Part shown: piece by piece, positions 1-9,432 of the stretch
Position numbering within the stretch: the stretch's first letter is position 1
How the letters are laid out: every line of letters starts with the position of its first letter
DNA from: Brachionus koreanus
Taxonomy: Eukaryota; Rotifera; Eurotatoria; Ploima; Brachionidae
Assembly (NCBI GenBank): GCA_016987375.1
Contig: PJRA01000263.1
Span: 1,359,631-1,423,630 of the forward strand
Direction: 5' to 3'
Length of the DNA stretch: 64,000 nucleotides
Notes under the pieces: model-generated
What the model was told of the DNA's origin: nothing
The model's database searches: none
The model's input: only the letters and a program-made list of their open reading frames with translations
Translations under genes and position numbers: made by a program

Positions 1-93
1 AATGATTTATTTACGTTAGAAATAGAAAAAGATCTCATATATTTCGAGACTGCTAAAAATCCAAAAGAATTATATGTGATAAAAATAGTTTAA
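1..93 (+). CDS. Possible C-terminal end of a plus-strand gene, cut by the window edge
   Basis: The first 30 codons read open in frame 1 and stop at TAA (91..93). The peptide ends PKELYVIKIV and has a mixed, protein-like composition with charged residues, unlike the K/N/F/I runs that random DNA of this composition gives. The rest of the gene would lie left of the window. It would be convergent with the RGS gene that ends at 1832. I do not recognise the protein, and a 30-codon open stretch could arise by chance, so this is tentative. Confidence 0.35.
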   Translation, partial: NDLFTLEIEKDLIYFETAKNPKELYVIKIV

Positions 94-1620
94 AAAAAAT
101 TTATTTAACCTTAAAGTTAAATTATTTATATATAAAAGATAAAAAACAAAAAATTTTTTTATAATTTTGGTTAGAAAATCAATTTGGTCACGAAAGTCCA
201 AGCTTTCGTGAGTCGCCATAATTAATCGTAAACATAGTATAGTTATCTACTTCAGCTAAAAAAGGGCAATTTGGAACCTTGGGATAATTTCTTGCATTCT
301 TTAAATTCAGTATTAGTTTATTCTTTATTCAAGTTTTGCTTGTTTGTGTTGAGACTGGGGTCGTATTCAACTGCGCATTAAAATCATTATCATTTATTTA
401 ACAATAATTTTTTTTTAGTTTTAAAACTTTATTCAATTAAGAACACTTTTTTTAACATTAAAAATAACTTTTCAATAAGAAATATTTTTTTGACGAAACT
501 TTTTGACAGAAAGTGTTTCGATTATTTTTTTCGAAACTGCATTCCGAAAGGCATTTTGGAGTGAATTTTTCAGTATTTTGATACTAAGAAATTTCTTTCT
601 AATAAAACGAAAAAATAATTTTTGTCACAAATTATCTATTAAAATTTAAATTGAAAAAATTAATTGATTGCCAAATAGGGTTTTTATTTTTGATTAAAAA
701 TTTTTTTTTCGTTATACAATCTTAGTAACAATTAGATTAGTACTACATTATCATCATATATTGCTATTTTGGTTTTTTAAAAATAAAAATATTCGATTTT
801 CTCAAATCAAAAAAATCTTGAAAAAAAAAATCAATTTTCAAAAATTAGAAATAATTTCTAGCTAAAAGATATAATTTAACTTTTAAAAAAAAAATTGTTT
901 TTTTTAAAAAAAGCGGGGGTCAGAAAATTTTTAAAAATTGAGTGTCAGTTTTTTAGAGCGATCATCGAAATTTATATTAAAATTAAAATAATGATTCAAA
1001 ATTTTATTAGTGAATTTAATTAATTATTTAAATTTTAATGAATAGAGTTACATTTGTTTAAAAAAAAATAGACGTCTGCATGAAGGATAATTTATATTGA
1101 AGTGACAACTACAGCCCAATTGAACTCTAAAATATTTAATTGCTTTTGAATAGTGTAGACAATTTTCCACTTTTTGGTTATGAATTTCGATTATAACCAA
1201 CTACTAATAGGCGTAGTAGTGGTAGTTGTAATATAAATGTTTATTTCTGCTACCCCATCGGAGTGAGAAACAATAATAAAGCTATTGAAGTTTGGGACGG
1301 CTAAATAAAAATACTTTTTCGAAAAAAAGTAAGTATATAAGAAATTTTAATACTTTTTTTACTTTTCTGATAAACATATTTATATAATGAAAAATAATTT
1401 TTTTTTGTTTTCTTATTATAAAGAGCTTTATGAAGTAAAAATATATAAGAGAATATACTCTATACTAGTATAAGAATAAAAAAATATACTTAATTTACTT
1501 TAAATACTTATTCAATATGATTAAAAGAACATTTTATTCTATATATTTTTATACATAATATTCTATCCTTCTTACTGTATCAAAATGGATAATTTAAAAA
1601 TCTTTTTTCTAATTTTAAGT
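94..1620. other. Intergenic AT-rich DNA with small hairpins
   Basis: I see no coding exon here. A 9-bp stem (TCACGAAAG / CTTTCGTGA, about 188..211) and a short inverted repeat around 1198..1232 (CAACTAC / GTAGTTG) are visible. The segment 1230..1300 is somewhat richer in G+C than its surroundings but has no usable open frame. It separates the plus-strand 3' end at 93 from the minus-strand RGS gene. Confidence 0.4.
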
Positions 1621-1624
1621 CTTT

Positions 1625-1630
1625 TTTATT
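1625..1630 (-). terminator. Candidate poly(A) signal of the RGS gene
   Basis: AATAAA on the minus strand, about 200 nt downstream of the RGS stop codon at 1832..1834. It is the first AATAAA that I noticed after that stop. In this AT-rich DNA the hexamer is frequent, so confidence is moderate. Confidence 0.4.
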
Positions 1631-1831
1631 TAATTTTTTTTTCGATTAATTTTAAAAAATAAAAGATCAAACACAAATTAAATGAAATTAAAAGCATTAA
1701 AATAAATTATGTGGCAAATAACTCTAGATTGTATTGAAAATAACGAAACTCGATCACTAAATTACACCAATTGTAACTAGTGAACAACTGTGATTAAACG
1801 TCTTTGGACCGGGAAAGAGGAAAAATTTTGA

Positions 1832-2049
1832 TCATATGTTGTTCTTTTTCTCATTAACAATAACTATTGGTGATCTTGATCTTGTCAGTGTATACGAACA
1901 TTTTTTGCATGATGTTTCCAATATTTTTTTAATAAAGCTATTATGCCCTTTATCTACATTTAAGCTAAAGGATTTTTCTTTGGCAACATTTGGAATTTTC
2001 GATTTTTTGCTCATGCAATGAGCACGGTTTTTGAAATTGGGAAACTTAA
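1832..2049 (-). CDS. RGS14-like: RGS gene, last coding exon (exon 11)
   Basis: Follows a TTTTAAG acceptor and must be entered in phase 1, which the upstream exon supplies. It codes for 73 residues rich in K and S, with CKKCSYTLTRSRSPIVIV near the end, and stops at TGA 1834..1832. A second AG five bases further in would give the wrong frame, so the upstream AG was chosen. No domain is recognised, and a GoLoco motif, expected near this end in RGS12/14, is not visible. Confidence 0.65.
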
Positions 2050-5000
2050 CTTAAAATAAAAAAATTTAAATATCAAAATATTACTAAAAGAGTAAAATTT
2101 ATAACAAAACGAACACTAATAAACACTTAGACACACTTAATTTACCTATACTAAATAAAAGATGTTTTATTTTAAAATTCTTTGATAAAAATTTAAGTAA
2201 AAAATAGTAAGATATTTTGTCAAAATGTACCTGGATCGTCATCATCTTGTTTGACCAGTCGAAATCCACTTGAAAGTAAAGTACTTGTAGAGAGCGAATT
2301 AATAGAGGTCTGTGTTGGACTGGTAGGTGACATGATTGGAGATATGGAATTATTTTTTTTAAACTAAACAAAAAAGCTAATTTGAAAAAATTTTCAAAAA
2401 AAATTATTTTACTTGTTTTAATATTCCAAGTTCATCAAACTGCAGCTGAAAATCGTTCATATTAATCGGTATGAAATCATCAATGGAAACTTTGATGAGC
2501 TTATCAATTTCTGTTTGAGAAAAAACTAAAACAAAATTAAAAAAAATATCTATTGATTCAATAAAATTAATTAACTTACAAGTTGTTTGCTGTTTATGCA
2601 CGACGAGTATGTGCTGACTATCAATAGATGAACAAGTGTCATTTACATTAAGAACACAGCTCCCAGAGTTCTGCTTTTCACAGTTTATTTAATTTTAAAA
2701 AAATGTACTTTAAAAGAAATAAAAATTTACCAAAAATATTCCACAGTTATTTGCTTTTATCTGATAAAAATCTAGAATAGGTTGCAGAATGGATATTATT
2801 GATTTTTTCATGTTTGCTTTAACACACAAATTGATTGCAATCGGTGTCAGACTCAAAACAAAGAGACACCTTTCAATTAAGCATATTTCTTTGGAGCATA
2901 AGACTTGTGCATCCATATTTTGGTCAATTGGCTTTTAATCAGAAGATAAATATTTATTTCAGCATAGTGGATAATTATTTTTTAACGAAAACTTAATTTT
3001 ACTGAAAAAAATTAAGTTTTTCAGTAAAATTAAGTATTTAGTAGTCTAATTCTTATTTTCATATAAATGCTTTTATTTAAGTTTTTTTTTATGAATAAAA
3101 TAATTTTTTTAACTATATATTTTAGCGCTGAGAAGAATTTATTGTTGCTGAGTGCTTTACGATTGTATAAATATTAATTTTAATTATTTAAAATTACCGT
3201 GTAATCCCCGACAAAGTAGAGATCAGATTTATACCATGGTATGTTTTTTTTACAAAATACTTTATTCATTGCTTGGTAAACAGTTTGGCCAGGTAAAGGC
3301 TGAATCATGCTCGAAGAGCCATCATTGTTGCACAAAACTCGACAAAATTTGCTCTCTATCTGTGGGCTGAGCACTGTTGGCGAAGTTACTTGATCCAGAA
3401 CTATTTGACTTATCCCATTTGCTTAAATAATAAAAAATTATTGAAAAGGTAAAAAAATAAACTAATTCTGAAACACTCTTTTTTCTTTGAATCTAATTTT
3501 ATATTAATTAATGAAAAATAAATGAATTTAATCAAAAAATTTTTTAATTAATTGCTTTCAATAAAAAATGGATAAAATGCCAAATTGGAACAAAATATGA
3601 AATAATCAGGAAATTTTTTTCATTAATTTAGGGATTTTTAAGAGGATTCTAACCCATTCTTCATCCCAGCATACTTTACTTTTTGACTTATTTTCTTTTG
3701 AACAAACAAACCTCCCTTTTTAAAAAACCGAAAAATTATTTAATACTCAATTTTTACCTAAAAAATTTATTTTGTTCAATTTGAATTTTTTATCAATGCA
3801 CTTATTGCTTTTACCACCACGTTTGGATTTATTCACGAACTCATTAATTTTTTTTAAGTATCCTATAGTCAACAGATGACCACATATTTTAAATTTAAAA
3901 AAGTATTTACAATAGCAATAATGTGCTTTAAGATCAATTTTGATCTCATCACTGTCTTCTAAAAGAAAGTAATGTATTCATTTAATTGTACAAAAATTCA
4001 TATTAAGAGTGTTTGTTAGCGAATTTTTTAGTTAGCGAACTTTATTTTAGTTGAGTTATCTTCTAGGTCTGTATCAACATCGTTTAATCTTTTTTATATT
4101 TTTCTAACCTTTTGTTATGTTCTATATTATCGTTATGTTATATAAAATTTTGTTGTTTGTTAGGTTTGTCTTAAAAACGATATATTTTTTCTAAGTTTTC
4201 TTCTTTCCATTTTTTTAAATGTATTAAATTTTTTTCAATTCTATTTTAATTTTAAATGTGCTAAAAAGATTTTAGTATGCTATTGAGGTTTTTTGTATGT
4301 TACAAAAATACAAGTATGTTGTGAAGAAAAATTGGTATACTAAAAAGGTTTGTCTGTTTGTTAAATAGTTTTATCATTATGTTAAAACAACAAATCCTTG
4401 ACTTAATACTAAAATAATAAAATATAAAACATAAAAAAATTTTTACTTGTTTCTGGAATTCCTGATAGAGGAGTTTTAGGAGTAATTGTCTTGCCAAGTG
4501 TTGCAGCTACTCCTGAAGTCAATGTTAGATTTTGAGTCTGAATAGAACCAGTTGGTTGTTGACTTTCTGAATTTGAAACTTGTGTTTTTTTTTCCTTACC
4601 TAGATAAAAAACATGTTTTACAAGTAGATAATCAATATTTAAATTTTAAAAATTTTAAATTATAAATGAACTTAAAAAACAATAAGATCAGGCAAAAAAA
4701 TCTGAAGTTTAGTGAATGTGATTTGGAAAAAATTTGTGTAAAAATTTGTGCCAGGATGAACTTAAATTTTAACTACAAACCTTTAAGAATCGGCTGTTCA
4801 CCTTGATAAAAATACAAATAAAAATACAATAAAAAACAAGGTTTCTACAAAATCATAATTTTTCAGCTAAAGGGATCATCAATTTAAATAGAGACAAAAT
4901 TAATTAAGATTTTTTTTTTAAAATAGCTCTGTTTCGAATTAGTTTCGAATACATGACTTTCGAACTAAACAAAAAAGGCAAAGTTTTATTAATAATTTGC

Positions 5001-8000
5001 ATTTAAAAAAAAATTTACAATGCAAAGCTACATTTATAACAATAAATAAAAAACTAGAATTAATTTTCTGATATATTTGATGCTTTTCTAATGTACAAAT
5101 TCAAAGTACATTTTCAATTGTGTTTATCTAAAAAAATTTTAAATTAAAAATATGTAAAAAACAACACCATTAAATGTATCAAAACAAAGAAAAAAAAACA
5201 ATTAAAAACATAATGAAAAAATTATGAACTAGATCGATTAAGTAGCATGCATTCTTACATTTACTTTTAATTTTTACTTTTACTAGCTACTGAAACTTCA
5301 TTTCAGTAGTAAGTAAAGTAAAATTAAGTTTTAAAAATTATTTTTTGAGTCTTGAAATTTTAAAAATTTAAACCCTTTATTTTCTGAAAAACTAAAGAAA
5401 CCTTAATTTTAGAAATACAAATGCTCTATTTAAGATAATTTTTTGAATTTTTTCTATAACTGTTTTTTTATTTTTTTAATTCAAGCTCGATGTGCCTATT
5501 ATCCCCTTCTATATAAAAACCGATTAACACGTAAACATTAATTTTATTTGCAACATTGATGTTTCAATTAGTAAAGATCAAATAAAAAGTTTTTGACCAA
5601 TTCATCATTATTACCTAATTTGCTAAAACTAAGTGATGGCTAGACAATTTCAATATATTTAATCGAGATTTGAATGAGAGATATGTTGATTTTTACGATC
5701 AAAATTTAATGACAATAATCAAGGATGGTTTTAGGAAATTTAGTACAATGGAACAGAGCAAAATGTTAAAAATTCTTAAAACTTTTCTTTTAAAAGTCAA
5801 AAGCAAGTTCTGTAAATGCAACATGGTGCAGCAAAGAAAATCGCATTATTATCAACAATGTGGTAAAACTCTGCAAATTTAGCATAATCTAAATTCTGAC
5901 AAATTTGGCTTTAGTGTATTTTGCAGAGATTTTGAATATCATTGGCAGACTTAAACTAGTGGTGTAACTAAGTAGTTTTCAGTTTGTTGCACTTACAGAA
6001 CTAATTAAAAGGATTCAGAAAAAAAGTTATAAGCTTTTTAAGCATTAATTTTTGTTCTATTTTTTTATTTTGTACGAAATTTCACAATAATTTTCTTTAC
6101 AAATTTTTGAGAAGATTTTCAAATTAAAAATTTAGTTTTTCATGTGTAGTATTACACACTAAACAAAGTCCAACTATTTTGCTAAAAAGCTAAAATTTAA
6201 GTGAATGAGTGAATTAAAAAGCTCATTCATGGTTTTAAACTATTATTCTTTTTAATATATAATTATTTTACAACACCTTATTTTTACTTTAAATAATGAA
6301 CGGTCAAATTTAAGTTTATGATCAAATTTTTTATTAAAATACTAAAAAAAAATTTTTTAATTGTAAAATTTATTTCCGAATCCTAATATATATTGTGTAA
6401 AATGCAAAGCAATTTTAAATAAAGATTTATTTAAATTTTAAAATTACAAAATATTTAATTAAAAAACTCTTTAAATTAATAATTTTTTGGTCGTTAACTT
6501 CAGTTAGCAAAATAGTAGAGAAGATTTTTATAAACATTTGAAAATAAAATAAAGTATTTTTAAGAGGATAAAATAAGCCTTAATAATTTCCAAGTTGAAA
6601 AATAAACAATATTTAGTTTAAACAAAGTTTACTTTCTATCAGAAGAAAAAATTTTTTTAATCATTATATATTTATAGAGCATTTGTAGGAGAAATATTTG
6701 TATTAAAAAGTTAAAAAAACTCGACAAGCTAAGACAATTTTACAATGATAGCATGCATATATTAAAATAAGTATAAAATCTCGCATTTTAAAAATATGTT
6801 TAATTGAAAACCTATTTAGCACTCTTATTTATCTGTCAAAAGTTTTTTTTTCGAATTGGAATAAAAAAAAAATCGTAAAAATACATACCGGATAGACGTT
6901 TCCATTTTATAAAAGCTTAATTAAAGAAATTTATTAATTCTTTTTTTTGTAAATTAAAATTAACACACAAATCAAGTCACATTAAGACACAAAATAGTAA
7001 GAAAAATTTCTAAAAAGCACAAAAAAATGAGTCAAAAAGCAAAAAAACATATTAAGACATTTAATAAGACATTGTTTTTTTACAAACCTTTAGTCCACGG
7101 AATAATTGTGCTTTTTTTTTTCTCTTTTCGATTGGGATCATTTGCCAATGATGAACCCGAATTTGAATTGGACGTAACAGTTAGATTGGAATTAGACAAC
7201 GAATCGTTTACTTGCGGGCTGTTGGATACGGTAACGTTTGTAATTAGAGCGGCACCAGTGCTTGCCACCACAGCAACAGCAGTTGCCAAATTAGACGATG
7301 CATTTGGAATAATACTAGAATTCGTTTGATTTTCTTCTAAAAGTTCACTATTATCATTGTTTGAAGGGTTATTTACATTTGAGAGTGTTTCCGGCTTTTT
7401 TGGCTTGCTGTTAAGGGCGCTAAAAATTGGCTTTCCCTCCATTTCATTAACTATACAATCTTTATACATTTGAGACTTAAGAAAACGCGAATAGCTATCA
7501 TATTTCATCAGCGTGAATATTTGAGTTTGTGCTAACTCGAACATAGTGTTGTTAGGATTTTGTAACGCTTCTTGACAACTACTCCGAGCTTTGTTGTCTA
7601 CGTTAATTTGACACATACTGGATGTATCTAAATAAGTCTGCCAAATGTTGGATGCTTCTATTTTCATTTCCTCTAAATCGTTTAATTTTTTGAAATTTTC
7701 ACATTTAACCCAAAAGTCAATGTTTTCTTCGCTAAATTCTTTTTTTAAAAATTCCTTAAAAAATAATTTTTATTTATTAAAAAATTCATTAGATGATTTA
7801 AACTCATAAAATAAAAATAATTTTAAACTTATTTAAATTTTTTCATTAAAAAGTATGAAATAAAAATTTTAAAATAAAAGCAAAGAATAATCTTTGTAGC
7901 GCTTCTTGACAACTAGATTAGATTATTCTTTGCTTATTTCATCAGGAATTTGACAACTATAAAATGATTTCAATCTGAGTTGATTGGAATCTAGACCAAT

Positions 8001-9432
8001 TAATAATTTAGTCTGTAAAATTAAAAAAGATATCAATTTTATGAACCCCATTTTTTTTTTTTATTTAAAAATATAGTTTGGGTTTAGACCCGGGCAGTTT
8101 GGAATGGATCTTAGTCCTTCCTTTCAGCCGCCTGAAAAAAAAGAAATTGCTTTTAGTAAATTCTGAAATAATAGTAAATTCGGTAAGTAATAATTAAAGT
8201 AAAAATAATAAGGATAACAGCTACAGCTACTGAACCCCATTTTGCTTTAAATTTTAAAGGTCAATTCATGTAATGTAAATTTTAATAAAAGATTTTTTTA
8301 AATATTTTATTCAAAAGACAAGTTTTAAAAAAATCTACAAATTGTTTTTTGATACCAAGATCAAATTTTTAGGATTATACTTAAAAAAATTGGAAATTCA
8401 TTGAAAAACAACTCATTAAATTTAAAAAAAAATCTTTTGAAATATCTCGAAAAATTTTTTTTAAATGAATTTTAAAATTTTTAAATAATCAAGAATTTAA
8501 TTCAAATTTTTAAACCTTATTTTTATCTTATTAAATCAAAATTTTTTATTATTTTTAAGGGTTTATAACTTTAAAAAGATTTATTTTGTCTTCACTTAAT
8601 TTGGTCTGTTACTTAAACCCTTAAAGAATAATAATAAAGAAAACTATTTTCTTATTTAAATATATTTATTAAATTATTACAATTTAGCCACTTCTAGCCT
8701 AATACAGAAATAAAGAAAAAAAAAAGAAAATACAAAGAAAATTATAACAAGATTGAAAAAAAACTCTCTCTAATCCTTTAAATAGTGTTAAATACTAGTA
8801 CTTGCTAAACGCATGAGATCAAAGTATTGCACTGTGAAACTAAAGACATATAAGTTGGCTAGAGTCGGTGTTGTAGTTATTTAGAGAACTAAAACATTAT
8901 TTTTATTTATTTTTTTTTTCAATAATAAACTGAAATTTCAAAAAAAGCTTACTGTAAAAATTTGAAGTCCAAGCGGGTCCTCAAGCAGTCTTTCGAAACC
9001 AGTTGCCCATTTTGTAACTCGGCCAATTTCATTATTTTTTTCATTTATTAGCTCTTCATTAACATCAGTGAGTGAATTTGTCAAGCTTACTCGATTCTGA
9101 TTGATTAGCTTGTCGCCACTTGCATTATCTTCATCATTTACAATCAACGACTTTAAAAAAATTTTTTAAACAAATATATAAAAATGAGCTTTGATATGCA
9201 GGTTGATCTATTGGGTAGTGGGGACCCTAACCTTTTGACCATGATCGGACTCATCAGCACAGTTCCCTTCGCCAAAACTAACTATAATATCATTTGACAG
9301 CTCGGCATTTATGTCAGCCACCTGACTTAATATTTTCGGAGACTCGTCACCTAACTCGCTTTGCCCGCGTTTCGTGGGCAATATATCACCTGAACTCAAT
9401 GAAGACAATGACAAATCAAATGATGATGACAT
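1832..9432 (-). CDS. RGS14-like: RGS12/RGS14/loco-class regulator of G-protein signalling, 11-exon model
   Basis: Model, minus strand: 9432..9232, 9150..8953, 7754..7088, 6915..6889, 4599..4447, 3421..3198, 2931..2731, 2673..2580, 2525..2413, 2363..2231, 2049..1832. All ten junctions have GT/AG and compatible phase, giving 742 residues. Residues about 115-243 form an RGS domain: WATGFERLLEDPLG, FSEENIDFW, MKYDSYSRFLKSQMY. The last motif and the following KKKST..PW tail fit the R12 subfamily (RGS10/12/14, fly loco). Residues about 437-588 resemble the tandem Ras-binding domains of RGS12/14. Known role of the family: the RGS domain speeds GTP hydrolysis by Gi/o alpha subunits, and the RBDs bind Ras/Rap-type GTPases or Raf, at the plasma membrane and in the cytoplasm. 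I see no PDZ or PTB domain upstream and no GoLoco motif (with its DQR triad) downstream. ATG 9432 is preceded by an in-frame TAA. The class call is firm; 1:1 orthology is not shown. Confidence 0.85.
2231..2363 (-). CDS. RGS14-like: RGS gene, exon 10 (Ser/Thr/Pro-rich linker)
   Basis: Acceptor TGTTTAG, donor CCAG|GTACAT; enters in phase 0 and leaves in phase 1. It codes for a low-complexity linker (SPIMSPTSPTQTS, then GFRLVKQDDDDP). Several SP and TP pairs could be proline-directed phosphorylation sites, which is inference. Confidence 0.65.
2413..2525 (-). CDS. RGS14-like: RGS gene, exon 9
   Basis: Acceptor GTTTTAG followed by six T residues, donor ACAA|GTAAAA. It enters in phase 1 and leaves in phase 0. 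It codes for a segment rich in acidic and hydrophobic residues (IDKLIKVSIDDFIPI, then FDELGILKQ). In RGS12/14 this position follows the second RBD. It does not match the GoLoco consensus well. Confidence 0.6.
2580..2673 (-). CDS. RGS14-like: RGS gene, exon 8 (end of second Ras-binding module)
   Basis: Flanked by AAAAG|CAG and a consensus donor T|GTAAGT. It codes for NSGSCVLNVNDTC..IDSQHILV, which fits the C-terminal strand of the second RBD of RGS12/14. The acceptor is a tandem AAG/CAG, so use of the second AG would drop a single glutamine without changing frame. Confidence 0.7.
2731..2931 (-). CDS. RGS14-like: RGS gene, exon 7 (end of first and start of second Ras-binding module)
   Basis: Acceptor TTAAAAG, donor TTTTTG|GTAAAT; 67 codons, phase 0 at both ends. 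VLCSKEICLIERCLFVLSL, then ANMKKSIISILQPILDFYQI, matches the RGS14 pattern in which a strand following the first RBD is followed by a helix ending LQPIL. This is one of the more diagnostic stretches for the RGS12/14 assignment. Confidence 0.75.
2991..3035. repeat. Perfect 19-bp hairpin inside an RGS intron
   Basis: ACTTAATTTTACTGAAAAA (2991..3009) is exactly complementary to 3017..3035 across a 7-nt loop. It lies in the intron between exons 7 and 6, about 60 bp upstream of exon 7. It could fold in the pre-mRNA or be the tip of a decayed mobile element. No function is demonstrated. Confidence 0.7.
3198..3421 (-). CDS. RGS14-like: RGS gene, exon 6 (first Ras-binding module)
   Basis: Acceptor TTATTTAAG, donor CACG|GTAATT. 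After a 22-residue linker it codes for FCRVLCNNDGSSSMI, then LPGQTVYQAMNKVFCKKNI and YFVGD. This is the ubiquitin-fold RBD pattern of RGS12/14: a beta hairpin with a DG turn, then P-G-x-T, then a helix ending C-x-K. It enters in phase 1 from exon 5 and leaves in phase 0. Confidence 0.8.
3755..3985 (-). pseudogene. SWIM zinc-finger fragment, probable MULE-type transposon remnant
   Basis: A minus-strand reading frame of about 70 codons contains HYCYCKYFFKFKICGHLLTI, that is C-x-C...C-x-H, the SWIM zinc-finger signature, followed by a basic KSKRGGKSNK stretch such as often follows SWIM fingers in MULE-type transposases. The frame has stops on both sides. The upstream 3985..4300 holds further broken coding-like pieces. 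It lies inside the RGS intron between exons 5 and 6 and is not in a usable exon. The SWIM call is from the motif only, and the transposon origin is inferred. Confidence 0.5.
4447..4599 (-). CDS. RGS14-like: RGS gene, exon 5 (Ser/Thr-rich linker before the Ras-binding modules)
   Basis: Acceptor TTTTATCTAG, donor ACAA|GTAAAA; enters and leaves in phase 1. It codes for a linker rich in T, S, Q and P (TQVSNSESQQPTGSIQT, then TITPKTPLSGIPE). This connects the RGS domain to the RBDs, as the long unstructured linker does in RGS12/14. Confidence 0.65.
5727..6087 (+). mobile_element. MITE-like element, copy A (about 361 bp)
   Basis: The two ends are imperfect inverted copies of each other over about 100 bp: GGTTTT..GAAATTTAGTACAA at the left and TTGTACGAAATTTCACAA at the right, each followed inward by a stretch ending TTCTGTAAATGCAACA or its analogue. 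The same sequence recurs at 16984, 23675, 37.9-38.1 kb, 53441 and 63104. There is no transposase, so it is non-autonomous. The open frame that crosses it is a by-product. It sits in the RGS intron between exons 4 and 5. Confidence 0.7.
6889..6915 (-). CDS. RGS14-like: RGS gene, 27-nt microexon (exon 4)
   Basis: Nine codons between an AATTAAG acceptor and a CG|GTATGT donor. Inserted in phase 1 it reads AFIKWKRLS and restores the frame for exon 5. It lies just after the RGS domain tail (KKKSTIIPW). Without it the flanking exons also stay in frame, so it could be a cassette exon. It is supported by phase and splice signals only. Confidence 0.5.
7088..7754 (-). CDS. RGS14-like: RGS gene, exon 3 (most of the RGS domain plus Ser/Asn-rich tail)
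   Basis: Begins right after a TTTTTTAAG acceptor with EFLKKEFSEENIDFW, the classic RGS alpha-4/alpha-5 region containing the E-N pair that contacts the G-alpha switch. It continues with VDNKARSSCQEALQNPN and FTLMKYDSYSRFLKSQMY, the end of the domain. The last 85 residues are N/S/T-rich and end KEKKKSTIIPWTK, matching the KKKSLLPW tail of R12 members. Donor AAAG|GTTTGT. This is the strongest single exon for identification. Confidence 0.9.
7878..7935. repeat. Intronic 16-bp inverted repeat enclosing a copied piece of RGS exon 3
   Basis: AAGCAAAGAATAATCT (7878..7893) is exactly complementary to 7920..7935. The 26-nt loop contains TTGTAGCGCTTCTTGACAAC, 21 of 22 bases identical to exon 3 at 7560..7581. 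Just outside, TATTTCATCAGG repeats 11 bases of exon 3 near 7501. This suggests a local scrambled duplication of exon sequence in the adjacent intron. Confidence 0.7.
8060..8131 (-). other. Candidate cryptic terminal exon in the RGS intron
   Basis: A pyrimidine-rich acceptor (TTCTTTTTTTTCAG at about 8145..8132) precedes a G+C-rich patch. Joined to exon 2 in phase 0 it would add AAERKD and stop at TAA (8113..8111), with AATAAA at 8065..8060 on the minus strand. Such a transcript would truncate the RGS domain after its first helix. There is no expression evidence, and the patch could instead be a small inserted repeat. Confidence 0.25.
8953..9150 (-). CDS. RGS14-like: RGS gene, exon 2 (start of RGS domain; common acceptor exon)
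   Basis: Acceptor TTTTTTTAAAG, donor ACA|GTAAGC; 66 codons, phase 0 at both ends. It ends TKWATGFERLLEDPLGLQIF, the conserved first helix of an RGS domain (compare W-A-x-x-F-E-x-L-L-x-D-P-x-G in R12 members). Because it is entered in phase 0, it can accept any of the four first exons in the window. Confidence 0.85.
9232..9432 (-). CDS. RGS14-like: RGS gene, proximal first coding exon (exon 1)
   Basis: ATG at 9432..9430 with an in-frame TAA seven codons upstream; 67 codons, rich in S, D and E (MSSSFDLSLSSLSSGD), ending in phase 0 at AAAAG|GTTAGG. No domain is recognised. A possible acceptor (CGATTTTAG) lies about 20 nt upstream of the ATG, so a spliced 5' UTR is possible. Confidence 0.65.

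Noticed and set aside
1836..2021. Plus-strand 61-codon frame opposite RGS exon 11
   Set aside because: Antisense shadow of the real exon on the minus strand.
2099..2371. Minus-strand 90-codon frame across RGS exon 10
   Set aside because: Wrong frame. The exon frame (SPIMSPTSPTQTS) fits the splice phases and this one does not.
5670..5882. Plus-strand 70-codon frame
   Set aside because: Falls in MITE copy A. The same peptide recurs at 17193..17387 in copy B. It reflects shared repeat sequence, not a gene.
7027..7329. Plus-strand 100-codon frame
   Set aside because: Antisense to RGS exon 3, which is firmly identified.
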